Shown piece after piece: positions 54,801 through 63,638 of a stretch of DNA of 64,000 nt. Under the pieces are notes generated by a model. It ran no database searches, was not told the origin of the DNA, and was given only the letters and a program-made list of their open reading frames with translations. This DNA is from Rhizobium sp. Root1220 (GTDB taxonomy: Bacteria; Pseudomonadota; Alphaproteobacteria; Rhizobiales; Rhizobiaceae). The stretch spans positions 442 through 64,441 of the forward strand of contig NZ_LMDG01000003.1 in the NCBI RefSeq assembly GCF_001426265.1. The letters run 5' to 3'. How positions within the stretch are numbered: position 1 is the first letter of the stretch; each line of letters starts with the position of its first letter. A program made the position numbers and the translations under genes.

Positions 54801-54949
54801 GCCTGCTCATCAGCCAGATGATGACGCTCTACACGACGCCTGTCGTCTATCTATACCTCGAAAAGCTGAGTTCGCTGTTTCGACGGCCGCACACACCTTC
54901 GCCACCAGGAACCCCCATCGAGCCTGCTTCAGACAAAATCTGGAAGTGA
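51818..54949 (+). CDS. RND multidrug efflux pump (HAE1 type, MdtB/MdtC-like)
   Basis: A 1043-residue inner-membrane drug/proton antiporter with 12 helices. Helix 1 starts at SSLFMVGLLAAGAAAYPLLP. The proton-relay aspartates are in helix 4 (GFVVDDAIVMIENIQRHMEM), and the first periplasmic loop has QISTQLPGADPKTIASSVT. The C-terminal half has GIVKKNGIMIVDFAIEAQRR and the RFRPIIMTTAAALLGGVPLM segment typical of the family. Length is normal for HAE1 pumps. ATG 51818 is three bases after the adaptor stop; GGAGG lies upstream inside the adaptor gene. An outer-membrane channel gene is not present in the window, so a chromosomal TolC-type partner must be used. Confidence 0.95.
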   Translation: MSISAWFIQRPIASSLFMVGLLAAGAAAYPLLPVAPLPQVDFPTIQISTQLPGADPKTIASSVTQPLERQFGQIPGITQMTSTSTLGNSSITLQFELARGVDSAAQDVQTAINAAGGQLPTNLPSPPTYRKVNPADPPIMVLALTSDSLPLTQVDDFAENVLAQHISQLSGVSQVLIFGQQKPAVRIQIDTQKIAELELGLEDVRSALITLTADAPKGSIQGDERTYTIYDNDQILEAGPWNDAIVAYKKGAPVRVRDIGQAISAAENTQLAAWSNGKPAILLPIFKLPGANVIATVDQIKAELPKLQALAPTAIHLAILSDRTVTIRASVLDVEKTLMITIALVVAVIFIFLRSFWATVIPSATVPLALMSTLALMYVAGFSLDNLSLMGLSIAVGFVVDDAIVMIENIQRHMEMGKSPYQAALDGATEIGFTIISISISLVAVFIPLLLMGGIVGELFREFAITVTMTIVVSAVISLTITPMMSSRFLKADTAATHGKLYMFFERCFDGLLSGYRRTLDVALRYHRVTFVVFLTSLVATAYVFVKIPKGFFPTQDTGLITGVLEASQDISFKKMSGLQLEAAKIVQSDPGVASIGMQVGAGAGSTVNLSRMFITLKPLDERDASATGIIERLRPKLVKLEGAQLFLQAAQDINVGGRSSVTQFQYTLQDGNSAELNAWAATLLAKFKTLPELADVATDQQNGGTTVTLQIDRDQASRFGIAPQVIDSTLDDAFGQRQVMQYFTDLNSYHVVLEVAPMYQHSPSAINGLYIKSPLTGEQVPLNLLVKQTTQPVAPLAVNHQSQFPSATLSFNLSKGTALSQAVAAILQAEGEMDKPATLIGTFQGNAQAYQSSLATEPLLVLAAIVVIYLILGALYESYFHPLTILSTLPSAGLGALTMLWLFGFDFTVIALIGVVLLIGIVKKNGIMIVDFAIEAQRRSGLSPEEAIRQACLLRFRPIIMTTAAALLGGVPLMLGHGTGSELRQPLGYAIVGGLLISQMMTLYTTPVVYLYLEKLSSLFRRPHTPSPPGTPIEPASDKIWK

Positions 54950-55023
54950 TCGGTCGGTACTCTACAGCTGCAAGGTGATCACATTGAGCCGCACCGGGTT
55001 TGCCGGAGGCGGTTTGGTTTAAG

Positions 55024-55147
55024 TTATGCAGCCGTAGCTGGTTCGTCCAGCATTGCGCAATGCTGAACGACGTATCCACGTCGATCGAAGAGCTCGGAGA
55101 GGATGTAGCCGAGAGCGACCAAAATGTTGCCGCTGAGATCGTAATGT
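55024..55147 (-). pseudogene. unidentified gene remnant
   Basis: The minus frame ends at 55024 with a well-formed stretch (SGNILVALGYILSELFDRRG, then YVVQHCAMLDEPATAA). A neighbouring minus frame reads DIADKPPVDITIS just upstream, as if one frameshift separates two parts of the same gene. The family is not recognised. It directly follows the decayed methyltransferase and may be the tail of a different gene. Confidence 0.35.
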
Positions 55148-55225
55148 CAACGGGAGGCTTGTCGGCGATGTCCGCAAGGCGGTTGCAATCCGTCGTGTCC
55201 GATCGGAAACCATTGCGGCGTACTC

Positions 55226-55745
55226 TCAGACCGCCATCCGCTCTGAATCGACGCCGGTAGCGCACGCGCTCAGATCGCTTGGCGTATGCATATCATCCAA
55301 TCCAGGTGCTAATGCCACAATGTCCGAAACAGATCGTAGGATGGGTTTTGAGCCGCCAAGGCGTCGGCGAATGGTGTCGACATATTCAGGAACTCGCTCG
55401 ACAAGCACCGATTTTGGATCAAGGCGATTGCAAACAGCTCCAACGGTGCCTGCGCCCGCGAACGGATCGAGCACTGTTTGACGAGTCTCGCCAAGCTTTT
55501 GACGAGACGTTCCACCAACTCTTCGGGAAATTGACAGGGTGGTTGGTTTTTTCTGGATGTCGGTTTTTCATATTAGAGATATCCCACACATCGCCTGGGT
55601 GTTTCCCCAGCGGGTTTCCGCTGAGCTGATCCACCTTCGGACCCCTAAAGTGCCGTTTATTCGGATACTTTTGCGGTACCCGAATGCTATCGAGGTCGAA
55701 GTTCGGCCGTCGGTGGGCAAATCTGGTTGTGAATTGGCTCATCAT
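55226..55745 (-). pseudogene. DNA methyltransferase remnant (N4-cytosine/N6-adenine), twice frameshifted and N-terminally truncated
   Basis: Three minus frames carry successive parts of one protein. Frame 1 (from 55745) reads VPQKYPNKRHFRGPKVDQLS, GNPLGKHPGDVWDIS and HPEKTNHPVNFP. Frame 2 continues PEELVERLVKSLARLVKQ. Frame 3 gives motif I, VLDPFAGAGTVGAVCNRL, and VERVPEYVDTIRRRLGG, ending at 55226. This is the order of beta-class (motif IV before motif I) DNA methylases. The N-terminal catalytic DPPY/SPPY segment is not visible upstream. No restriction-enzyme partner is recognised. Confidence 0.7.
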
Positions 55746-56265
55746 TCGCCAGTGCCATCAAGACGGACGACCCATGTCCGGCTGGGTTCTCGCACCCGGC
55801 TTTGACAGGCCGCAATGTGCCTTGGACCAGTTAGGCGGCGCGTGGCCGCTCGCGAATTTCCGGAATTATGTAGCAAGTGCCACAAAACGGGTAGGCCAGC
55901 ACAATAGCCTCTTCGATGAGGGCTATCCTCCCGAAGCGAGGTTGATGACCGGGTGCGATGATCTTGTCAGGATTATCGGGGCCTTGCAGTTTTGGTTCAC
56001 GCCTTTGACGGAAAGAGACCAGACTGACTGCATTAAGTGCCGCCTGAGTTTGGATGATCTTAATTCGCCTTGATAATTCCGACCACTTTCGCGACGATTT
56101 CATCCACTGTCACCGTCAAGCGAGTCAATATGTCGAGCCGTTTTTGCTGGACACGGTATAAGATATCAAAGCTCCTAACGTGTGGATATCAGAACAAAAC
56201 AAGAATACCGGCTGGCTTCGGAGAAGCAAAGGTCGTATCAGGGTTGTCCCGGATAAGGACCGACC
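55746..56265. other. stretch without a supportable gene, possible methyltransferase leader debris
   Basis: About 520 bases. A minus frame (56103-55831) and a plus frame (55684-56073) are open but carry no motif. The region should hold the promoter for the nuclease-ATPase pair. AAGGACCGACC precedes ATG 56266. Confidence 0.3.
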
Positions 56266-57531
56266 ATGGCATTCCGATTCCTTCACACCGCTGACATCCA
56301 TCTCGACTCTCCTCTGAAATCGCTCGCGCTTCTAAATCCCGAGCTTGCAGGTCTCATTAGCTTGGCTACGCGACGTTCTTTCATCCAGACAATCGATCTG
56401 TGCTTGGAAGAGCGCGTGGACGCTCTGATTATCGCCGGCGACCTGTACGACGGCGAGCAGACGTCCATGAAGACCGCGCGTTTCCTCGCCGAGCAGCTCG
56501 GACGGTTGCACCAGGCTGGTATTCGCACCTACATCATCCGTGGCAACCACGATGCTCTCTCTAGGATCACCGCGCAGCTGATCATGCCGGATACGGTCAA
56601 GGTGTTCGGCGAGGCCGCCGAAGTCATCATGGTCGAGCGGTCCGCCCAAGATTTCGACGTCGCGATTCATGGAATGAGTTTCGCCAAACCACACGCGCCG
56701 GAGAGCCTTCTTAGGCACTTTGCCGTTCCTACTCCTGACGCGGTCAATATCGGGATAATGCACACAAGCCTCGGTGGCTCAGCTGGTCACGACCCTTACG
56801 CGCCTTGTAGCGTCGCCGAACTCAGACAGACAGGCTTTCAATATTGGGCGCTCGGACACATCCACAAGCGTTCTACCTTCGAAGAAAAGTCATGTGCCAT
56901 CGTGATGCCCGGCATACCGCAAGGCCGCGATATTAACGAAGACGGCTCGAAAACGGTGTCGCTCGTCACCGTCAATGATGATCGCACGGTGGTCGTAGAA
57001 GAACGAAGGACGGCGGTCGCACAATTCGAGCGGCTTCAAATCAATGTCTCGACCGCGGTCGATTGGGAGGACGTCGTCACCGTTTCCAAACGGCAGCTAA
57101 GCGAACATGCTTCTGTCATGCCATCCCACCAGATCGTTACGCGGGTGGAGGTCACAGCATCGGGCGAGCTTGCGTGGTGTGTTCGCAGAGATATTGATCT
57201 GCTTCGAACGGAGCTCGAAAGGCAAGGCTCTCTGATCGGAAATATCTGGGTCGAGAAGGTAAAGGTGTCGTCCGCGCGACCCCGGCAGATCGAAGGGAAT
57301 TTCGGAGCTATCGATGAGCTTGCCACCATCATCGAAAAAGAGATCCGCGGCTCGGTCGATTTTAATACGGAGATGAAGGTAATCGCCGACGAGCTGCGGA
57401 GCCAGTTGCCCACGGAACTCAGGGACATTTTCGGAAACGATCTGATGGCGTTCGAAACTCTCATGGCCAGGTTTGCCAACGAGGGCACAGCGCATGTCCT
57501 TGCGCGGCTCCAGAACGTGGAGGGTGAATAA
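56266..57531 (+). CDS. SbcD/YhaO-like DNA-repair metallophosphatase
   Basis: A 421-residue nuclease subunit of the calcineurin-like Mre11/SbcD superfamily. The metal ligands are present in the right order: Asp10/His12 in HTADIHLDSPL, Asp59 in IIAGDLYDGEQ, Asn94/His95 in IIRGNHDALSR, His166 in MHTSLGG, and His198/His200 in LGHIHKRS. The C-terminal part is helical and contacts the ATPase partner in related complexes. It directly precedes the large SMC-like ATPase (57532), so the pair works as an Mre11-Rad50-like complex that processes DNA ends. The start follows AAGGACC. The YhaO/YhaN branch is more likely than true SbcCD because of the partner. Confidence 0.92.
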   Translation: MAFRFLHTADIHLDSPLKSLALLNPELAGLISLATRRSFIQTIDLCLEERVDALIIAGDLYDGEQTSMKTARFLAEQLGRLHQAGIRTYIIRGNHDALSRITAQLIMPDTVKVFGEAAEVIMVERSAQDFDVAIHGMSFAKPHAPESLLRHFAVPTPDAVNIGIMHTSLGGSAGHDPYAPCSVAELRQTGFQYWALGHIHKRSTFEEKSCAIVMPGIPQGRDINEDGSKTVSLVTVNDDRTVVVEERRTAVAQFERLQINVSTAVDWEDVVTVSKRQLSEHASVMPSHQIVTRVEVTASGELAWCVRRDIDLLRTELERQGSLIGNIWVEKVKVSSARPRQIEGNFGAIDELATIIEKEIRGSVDFNTEMKVIADELRSQLPTELRDIFGNDLMAFETLMARFANEGTAHVLARLQNVEGE

Positions 57532-60500
57532 TTGCGTATCAATCGGCTCGACCTGACGCGGTACGGCAAATTCACGGACGCCGTTTTCGATTTCGGCTCC
57601 CGTCCTGTTGGGTCGCCCGACCTGCACGTCATCTATGGTCCGAACGAGGCGGGCAAATCGACAACGTTTAGTGCGATCCTCGATCTGATCTTCGGCATCG
57701 GACACAGTACCAAGTACGGCTTTCTGCATCCGTATCCGACAATGAGGATCGGCGGAAATGTGCATGTGGGGGGACGTGAGCGAGAGTTCGTAAGGGTCAA
57801 ACGCCCGCAGAACAGTTTGCTCGATGGCGATGACCGCACGGTTGCCGATACTGAGATATTGGCGGACCTCGGCGGCATAGACCGTGGCGCGTTTTCGACT
57901 ATGTTCTCGCTTGACGAAGAGACGCTCAAAAGTGGCGGCGAAAGCATTCTGGCGAGTAAAGGCGATCTCGGCGAACTGCTCTTCTCGGCAAGCGCCGGTC
58001 TTTCCGATCTTAGCCGTAGGCTAGGCGAAATCAGAGCCCACGCGGATGGCTTCTACAAATTTCGAGCTCGCAACACGCAGCTCGCCGAACTCAAAACGCG
58101 TCTCGCGGACCTCAAACAGAGGCGCGAAGAACTCGATCTCCAGGCAAGCGATTTCACACGGATGAAGTCGGAACTGAGCGCCCACGAGGAAAGATATCGA
58201 GAAGCCCTTGAACAACTGTCGATGATCCAGAGACGGTCGCAGGAGATAAACCGCATTCTACGAGCCCTTCCGACAATGACGAGGTTGGTCGCGCAACAAG
58301 ACGAACTTGCGAAAATGCCTATTGTCCCGGAGCCCCCGAGCTTCTGGAAGACTGACCTATCGGTGATCCGCAAGGAAACTATCGAACTCCGAGTAAAGAT
58401 CGACAGCGTTGCCCGTTCGATTGCCGATGTCGAGAGCGAGATCCATGAAATTCCCGACCCTGCCGAGGTACTTGCTTTCGCCGGAAGGGCGGAAGAACTT
58501 TTGAAGACCCTTGAGCCGCGCTACATCACAGCGCAGGTCGATATCCCGAAACTCAAGGGTCGGATTGCAGAACTTTCGGTTGAGGCGCTCCTTCGTCAGC
58601 TTGGAAAGCCTGGAGAGAAGGACCCGGCTCGCCTGGTTCTCGTGGCGGCTACAGTCGGGAGATTTAGAAGTCTGATCAATACGAAGTCGGGCGTCGACGC
58701 GCGGCTCGATAATGCAGCCAAAGAGCTTGCCCGCACGGATCGGGCGCTTTCGGAAGAGGACGGGACTTACGATCGCTTCATTGAGTACAAGCAGCCGGAA
58801 AGGCGGAGAGCCTTCGAGACCTTGGCTGCGACCGTCAACGCGATCTCGAAAGCAGACGACGAAACGTCGCTCCGCCTACTGACCCGGCGGCGAGATACTG
58901 CTGAGGCCGACTTGTTGGAGAGCATGGCACAGCTTACACCGTGGCGCGGCGGGCCCGAAGAGTTAGCTGCAATGCCGGTCCCATTGCAGACAACGCTCGA
59001 CAAGTGGAAGATGAAGCACTCGGAAGCGCGCGATGCCGCCAAAACCGCCACTTCCGATATCGAGAGACTGCGGGCCGACCTTGGGCGTCTGGATGCCGAG
59101 ATCGACGGCATCCGCGGACGGTCCGGAGAAATCGACGAAACTTCCGCGATCACCAGCAGGGCCGTCCGCGACGAGGCCTGGGTGTCGCACCGACAGGCGT
59201 TGACGGTCAAAACTGCGCTCGACTTCGAGCGGGCTATGAGAGCCGACGATCAAATACTTTCACAGCGGCTCTTGCATTTCGCCGAGACGGGAAAGCTCGC
59301 GCAACTGAGACTGACACGCGCAGTGGTCGAAGCCGATCTCCGCACGGCAGATCAGCGTCTTTCCGTTGCGGAAAACGCGCTCGTTAGCTTGGCTTCCGAG
59401 ATGCTTGATAGCTTTGCTGACGTAAGGGAGGGTCAGTTCCTGACGCGCGACCCCGCCGAGCTTCAAGAGTGGATACGAAGAAGGACAGTGGCACTGGCCG
59501 CCCGCGACGAGCTAGGGGATATCGATCAGGAAATGGCGGACGTTCACGATCGATCTGCCTCGGTGAAAGCACGATTCGTCGCCGCGCTCAAGGCTACCAA
59601 AATCAACGTCTTGGACGTTAACGATACAAGTTCATTGGTCGCCGTAGCGGAAAGCGAATTGGACCGCTTCAATTCGGCGATGGAGCAAGCCGACCGACTT
59701 GAGCGGCTCAATGCTGACCGCGTCGAGCGAGGGAGGGTGCTGGAGGAGGCACGAAACGCCGATGCTGAATGGAACACGAAGTGGGAGGAAGTGTGCGCAA
59801 GTTGCTGGCTCAAGGGCGAACCGTGCGTACCCGACGCTGATGCCGTCAACGCCATCATACCCATCCTGGAAAAGCTGTCTTCAGCGATTGAAATGAAGGA
59901 CAGCTTGCTGGACCGCGTTCAGAAAATGGAAAAGGACGCTGCTGTCTTCGAACAGGCAGTCTTCGATCTTTGCGGGGCGCTATCTATCAGGCAAACAGGA
60001 TCGCTCAGCGACATGACGCGGGCTATCGGTGAAGAGATTAAGGTGGCCGAACGAGGCAAAGAGCGGATCGAAAAGCTCACGGAAGCCCTCTACCAGGCGC
60101 GTGAGCAGGAGAAAGCCTTGATGGTTTCCCGGCAGATTGTTGCGGGGCGCATTGATGAGATGACGGCGTTCTTCGGCTGCGCCAGCGTGGACGAAGTCGA
60201 ATCTCAGATCGATCTCTACTCCAAAAGGCAAGCGTTGCAGACGGTCGTCACCGACCTAGAGCGGGAGCTTCTGGAGATCGCTGGATTTAACGATATCGGT
60301 CAGGTCGCACAACAACTTTCACAGGCCGACAGGGTTGTCCTCGAGATCGAACTGGAGGGCATGAAGCCAATCCTGGCGAATCACGAGAAGGCTTGCCGAG
60401 ACGCCTTTCATGAGGTCTCCACGCTCGAGAAATCTCTCGACGCCGTCGGAGGCGACGCGGCGGTAGCCCAGATCGAGGAACAGCGCCGAACCACGTTGCT

Positions 60501-61038
60501 GGAAATCGAAGAACGGGCAGGGAGCTACCTCGAGCTTCGTATCGGTATCGCTGCTGCCGAGCAGGCGATCAAACTCTATAGGGATCGCCACCGGAGCGGG
60601 ATGATGTCCAGGGCATCGGTGGCGTTCTGCACTATAAGCCGCGGAGCCTACACCGGCGTTGCCGCCCAGCCGGGCAAGGACGGAGAAGTCCTGATGGCCG
60701 TTTCGGCAAACGGTGGCTCAATGTCGGCCGACGCGCTGTCTCGAGGAGCGCGTTTTCAGCTGTATCTGGCATTGAGAGTTGCCGGATATCACGAGTTTAT
60801 TGCCGGGCGGCCAGGTGTCCCATTCATCGCCGACGACATCATGGAGACGTTCGACGACTTTCGAGCGGAAGAGGCGTTCAGGCTATTCGCAGGGATGGCG
60901 CAGCACGGGCAGGTGATTTACCTCACGCATCATCGGCATCTCACCGACATTGTGCGGAAGGTTTGCCCGTCCGTACGGATTTATGATTTCGAGCAAATCA
61001 AGCGGACTGCGGGGTTGGACGGAATTGCGGCGGAGTAG
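57532..61038 (+). CDS. SbcC/YhaN-like coiled-coil ATPase, partner of the metallophosphatase
   Basis: A 1168-residue SMC/Rad50-type protein. The N-terminus has RLDLTRYGKFTDAVFDFG and the Walker A GPNEAGKST (residues 36-44). A long coiled-coil region occupies about residues 170-1000 with several breaks, and no CxxC zinc hook is evident. The C-terminal half of the ATPase has the signature ALSRGARFQLYLALR (from about 1068), Walker B VPFIADDIMETFDD (1096-1109) and an H-loop LTHHRHL (1131-1137). The start is TTG 57532, immediately after the previous stop, which implies translational coupling. Together they should process DNA ends with ATP. The N-terminal AAA_27-like pattern matches the YhaN group. 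Confidence 0.93.
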   Translation: MRINRLDLTRYGKFTDAVFDFGSRPVGSPDLHVIYGPNEAGKSTTFSAILDLIFGIGHSTKYGFLHPYPTMRIGGNVHVGGREREFVRVKRPQNSLLDGDDRTVADTEILADLGGIDRGAFSTMFSLDEETLKSGGESILASKGDLGELLFSASAGLSDLSRRLGEIRAHADGFYKFRARNTQLAELKTRLADLKQRREELDLQASDFTRMKSELSAHEERYREALEQLSMIQRRSQEINRILRALPTMTRLVAQQDELAKMPIVPEPPSFWKTDLSVIRKETIELRVKIDSVARSIADVESEIHEIPDPAEVLAFAGRAEELLKTLEPRYITAQVDIPKLKGRIAELSVEALLRQLGKPGEKDPARLVLVAATVGRFRSLINTKSGVDARLDNAAKELARTDRALSEEDGTYDRFIEYKQPERRRAFETLAATVNAISKADDETSLRLLTRRRDTAEADLLESMAQLTPWRGGPEELAAMPVPLQTTLDKWKMKHSEARDAAKTATSDIERLRADLGRLDAEIDGIRGRSGEIDETSAITSRAVRDEAWVSHRQALTVKTALDFERAMRADDQILSQRLLHFAETGKLAQLRLTRAVVEADLRTADQRLSVAENALVSLASEMLDSFADVREGQFLTRDPAELQEWIRRRTVALAARDELGDIDQEMADVHDRSASVKARFVAALKATKINVLDVNDTSSLVAVAESELDRFNSAMEQADRLERLNADRVERGRVLEEARNADAEWNTKWEEVCASCWLKGEPCVPDADAVNAIIPILEKLSSAIEMKDSLLDRVQKMEKDAAVFEQAVFDLCGALSIRQTGSLSDMTRAIGEEIKVAERGKERIEKLTEALYQAREQEKALMVSRQIVAGRIDEMTAFFGCASVDEVESQIDLYSKRQALQTVVTDLERELLEIAGFNDIGQVAQQLSQADRVVLEIELEGMKPILANHEKACRDAFHEVSTLEKSLDAVGGDAAVAQIEEQRRTTLLEIEERAGSYLELRIGIAAAEQAIKLYRDRHRSGMMSRASVAFCTISRGAYTGVAAQPGKDGEVLMAVSANGGSMSADALSRGARFQLYLALRVAGYHEFIAGRPGVPFIADDIMETFDDFRAEEAFRLFAGMAQHGQVIYLTHHRHLTDIVRKVCPSVRIYDFEQIKRTAGLDGIAAE

Positions 61039-61426
61039 GGTACCTGGAGCCCCAAGGACGCGTCGCGCGTTTCGAAGGGAGGATCGACGGTGAGGCACAG
61101 GATTTTGCTCCTCGACACGTCGTGTCAGCGAGTGACAACCGCAGCTGCCTCGTCGCGAAGGTGAACGGCCTGGGCGTTTTCCAGGCTCCGGAAATGCTCG
61201 TGAGGCCGGTCGGGGGTATTGAAGACTTTGTGAAGGTGTCCTACCGCGCGAGTCAATCGATCACTATAACAGTTTCGCGACGGGATTTCAGTCATTGCAA
61301 GCGTCGCTTGATCTTCAACGCGAGTTAAGCGCCGACGACAGGCAGGTTGATAGCGTTCACATACACCGCCTCGACCCTCCACCTTCGGCCGCAAGGCCTC
61401 TTCCCGAAGAGAATTGACTGATGTGC
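61039..61426. other. stretch without a supportable gene
   Basis: A minus frame (61430-61125) reads semi-sensibly at its end (HLHKVFNTPDRPHEHFRSLE) but has no recognised family. There is no clear terminator after the ATPase. Nothing else stands out. Confidence 0.3.
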
Positions 61427-61780
61427 TCACTCGCTGTTCAAGCTACCACGCGCGTAACGTGCCGGCGGCACGCCCACATGCCGCGCAAAGGCAACGCTGA
61501 ACGTGCTTGATGATCCATAACCCACGCGTTCAGCCACTTCGTCCATCCCCATTTTGCGACCACGCAACATTTGTTTGGCAAGCGCTATGCGCCAGGCCAA
61601 CAGGTATTCCATTGGAGGTAAGCCGACGATGCGGCTGAAACGCGCAAAGAATGCCGATCTGGACAGGGCCGACTCGGTGGCGAGATCGGCGACTGTCCAA
61701 GGGTGAGCAGGGCGCGCATGGATCGCGTGCAGGGCCGCAGCCAGGCGTTTATCGGCGAGGCCGCGCCCCAGGAAACGCAC
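61427..61780 (-). pseudogene. AraC-type regulator, DNA-binding domain only
   Basis: The frame holds 117 residues that are almost entirely an AraC-type double helix-turn-helix domain: PWTVADLATESALSRSAFFA, RFSRIVGLPPMEYLLAWRIA, then GMDEVAERVGYGSSSTFSVA and FARHVGVPPARYARG. The normal N-terminal cupin-type sensing domain of this subfamily is absent, and a stop lies just before 61780 in frame. I infer a 5'-truncated gene. A free DNA-binding domain could still act as a regulator, so function is not excluded. Confidence 0.7.
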
Positions 61781-62249
61781 GGCGACGGGTTTCCCTACTG
61801 TCCGCCGGCGTAATCTCGGTGGCGGCCTTCAGTCCCGTTAGCACTTAATCTCTCATCGCTTCGCTGAAATCTCATCGGTTGTATGGAACCTCGTCGACTA
61901 GATGAAATTTCATCCAGTAGCTCGCGATAATGCCTGTTGGGCGGCGGCCGCTCAATCGGGATGGCGACTGGAGATGCCATACTACTAACAAAAGAGCCAC
62001 GGTGGCCCCACAGCGATGGTTGTCGATACATCGGCTCGTTTCTCAAATCTGATAGTTAGACAGTAGAAATGTCCCGTCTGATCGGGTTATCCACAGGTTA
62101 ATTTAGTTTTTCGGACGACATCGAAGTCTTGCGTTAAAGCTAACACGTTGTTTTTAAAGGACACGTCATATCTCATGACCCGAGATTTCCGTTGCATCTC
62201 AATTCGCACGTGGTCCACGCTGTGCGCATGAGACGACGGAGAGAGGCGG
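61781..62249. other. intergenic region ahead of the recombinase, with a 14-bp palindrome and a DnaA-box match
   Basis: About 470 bases, AT-richer than the neighbours. GATGAAATTTCATC (61901-61914) is a perfect 14-bp palindrome, a possible operator. TTATCCACA (62087-62095) matches a consensus DnaA box, but only a single copy is seen. No gene is supported. The recombinase promoter or an attachment site could lie here. Confidence 0.45.
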
Positions 62250-63638
62250 ATGGAGACTGCGGTAAGGGGAAGCCAAGCCCTTCTCGGTGAGCGTGGAAGA
62301 GCCGCGCGTCGCGAGAGGTCATATCTACAGCCTGTAGTCAAAAGCGACTGTTCATATGGTGACCGTTCCTATACGGCATTCTTCCCACGCCGAACGCCAA
62401 GGAACTCAAAAAGCGTGGTCGCAGATTGCCCGTCGATTTGGCATGGCAACCGAATTTCACGACCGTTCTCTGCCTATATGAGGGAACGGCATTCCGGCCG
62501 TTGGTCACCGAAAATCGGCGTGGAAGCGGACGAGGTTGCGCGCTCGATTAAGACGATAAACCGCATCGCCTACAATCTTGTCGACTTCCTTAACTGGCTC
62601 AATGCTCACGGCATTAGCCCGGAGAGGGCTACCTACGCACAGGTGCTCGCGTATCAGGAAGATATCCGCAATGGCAGGTGGGGAAAGGGCAATCGCGAAT
62701 TATCCCCGGCGTGGGCTAATGAAAAGGCGGATGAAGCCTGCTCGTTTCTGAGGTGGTTCGCGGAAAACGGGTATAGGGCAGCGTTCACCGTTCAAACCCG
62801 TCAAGTCCGAGTTCCCTCTCTTTCGGGTCAAGGCAAAACCGAGAACCGGGAGGTTCGCAATTCTAGGTGTAAGGGAAGCTACGATCCACTCCATGTCCTA
62901 AGTCTTCCGTCCGAACCCGCAGTCCTTACCTGGTTGGATGCGGTTCGGCTCCGACGAGGTCGATCGAAGTCCCTCGCATGTCGTGGGGTTGTGGAGTTGG
63001 CTACTCGGAAGCTTGAAACATGTTCGATTGCGGTCGAGCAATGGCCGACAGGCGAAGAGATCACAAAAGCAGAGCGGGGTGGCAAGAAGCAAGTCAGAAT
63101 CATGATCACGAACAACACGAAGAATTCGAGGCCGCGAGCGGTTGATTTTGACGTTCAGTTCGCTCGTATCGTCAGGTCTTGGATCGATGGGCCACGAGTA
63201 AACCTGGCGGAAATTTACTTCCGGCGGACAGGGATACGCCCCAGACAATTGTTCCTTTCGGATGCAAAAGGCTTCGAAGGCACCCCCATATCGCCAGTGA
63301 CGCTATATGAATGCTTCAAGATGCGAACTGAGGGTGGACCGGAAATATGGTTTCCTCATCTGGGTCGGCACTACTCGATATGTGCTGGTCTGATCGAGGG
63401 ACTTCGAAAAGAAGCCACCGCGATGAACGGCTTGCTGCATAATATGCCACTCAACTGGGTCAAAAACCGCACCGAGTACCACCTGAACATTCAACGCCGG
63501 AAGGCGGGCCATCTCAGCGCGGCAACCACCGAGATTTACACCCAGTGGGTCGAGACCAACCTTATCCTGAGACCAACGACCGATGAGTGGCATAGCTTCC
63601 TCGAAACGGGAGATAGCGCATGCCAGAAGACGGTATGA
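62250..63638 (+). CDS. tyrosine recombinase/integrase
   Basis: A 462-residue phage-integrase-family recombinase that should cut and rejoin DNA at att sites. The catalytic set is complete: Arg253 in ELATRKLETCS, a Lys near 291 in NTKNSRPR, His370/Arg373 in FPHLGRHYS, His421 in KAGHLSAATTE and the nucleophile Tyr430 in TEIYTQW. Residues 95-185 form the N-terminal SAM-like core-binding domain (TINRIAYNLVDFLNWLNAHG). The N-terminal 90 residues are poorly conserved in look and the start is not certain. Its last 19 bases overlap the next gene, so translation is coupled. This layout is known from multi-recombinase transposition modules. Confidence 0.88.
   Translation: METAVRGSQALLGERGRAARRERSYLQPVVKSDCSYGDRSYTAFFPRRTPRNSKSVVADCPSIWHGNRISRPFSAYMRERHSGRWSPKIGVEADEVARSIKTINRIAYNLVDFLNWLNAHGISPERATYAQVLAYQEDIRNGRWGKGNRELSPAWANEKADEACSFLRWFAENGYRAAFTVQTRQVRVPSLSGQGKTENREVRNSRCKGSYDPLHVLSLPSEPAVLTWLDAVRLRRGRSKSLACRGVVELATRKLETCSIAVEQWPTGEEITKAERGGKKQVRIMITNNTKNSRPRAVDFDVQFARIVRSWIDGPRVNLAEIYFRRTGIRPRQLFLSDAKGFEGTPISPVTLYECFKMRTEGGPEIWFPHLGRHYSICAGLIEGLRKEATAMNGLLHNMPLNWVKNRTEYHLNIQRRKAGHLSAATTEIYTQWVETNLILRPTTDEWHSFLETGDSACQKTV

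Noticed and set aside
62087..62095. DnaA box TTATCCACA as a sign of a replication origin
   Set aside because: Only one copy in the stretch, no iterons or rep genes nearby. A reverse match at about 20173 lies inside a coding region.
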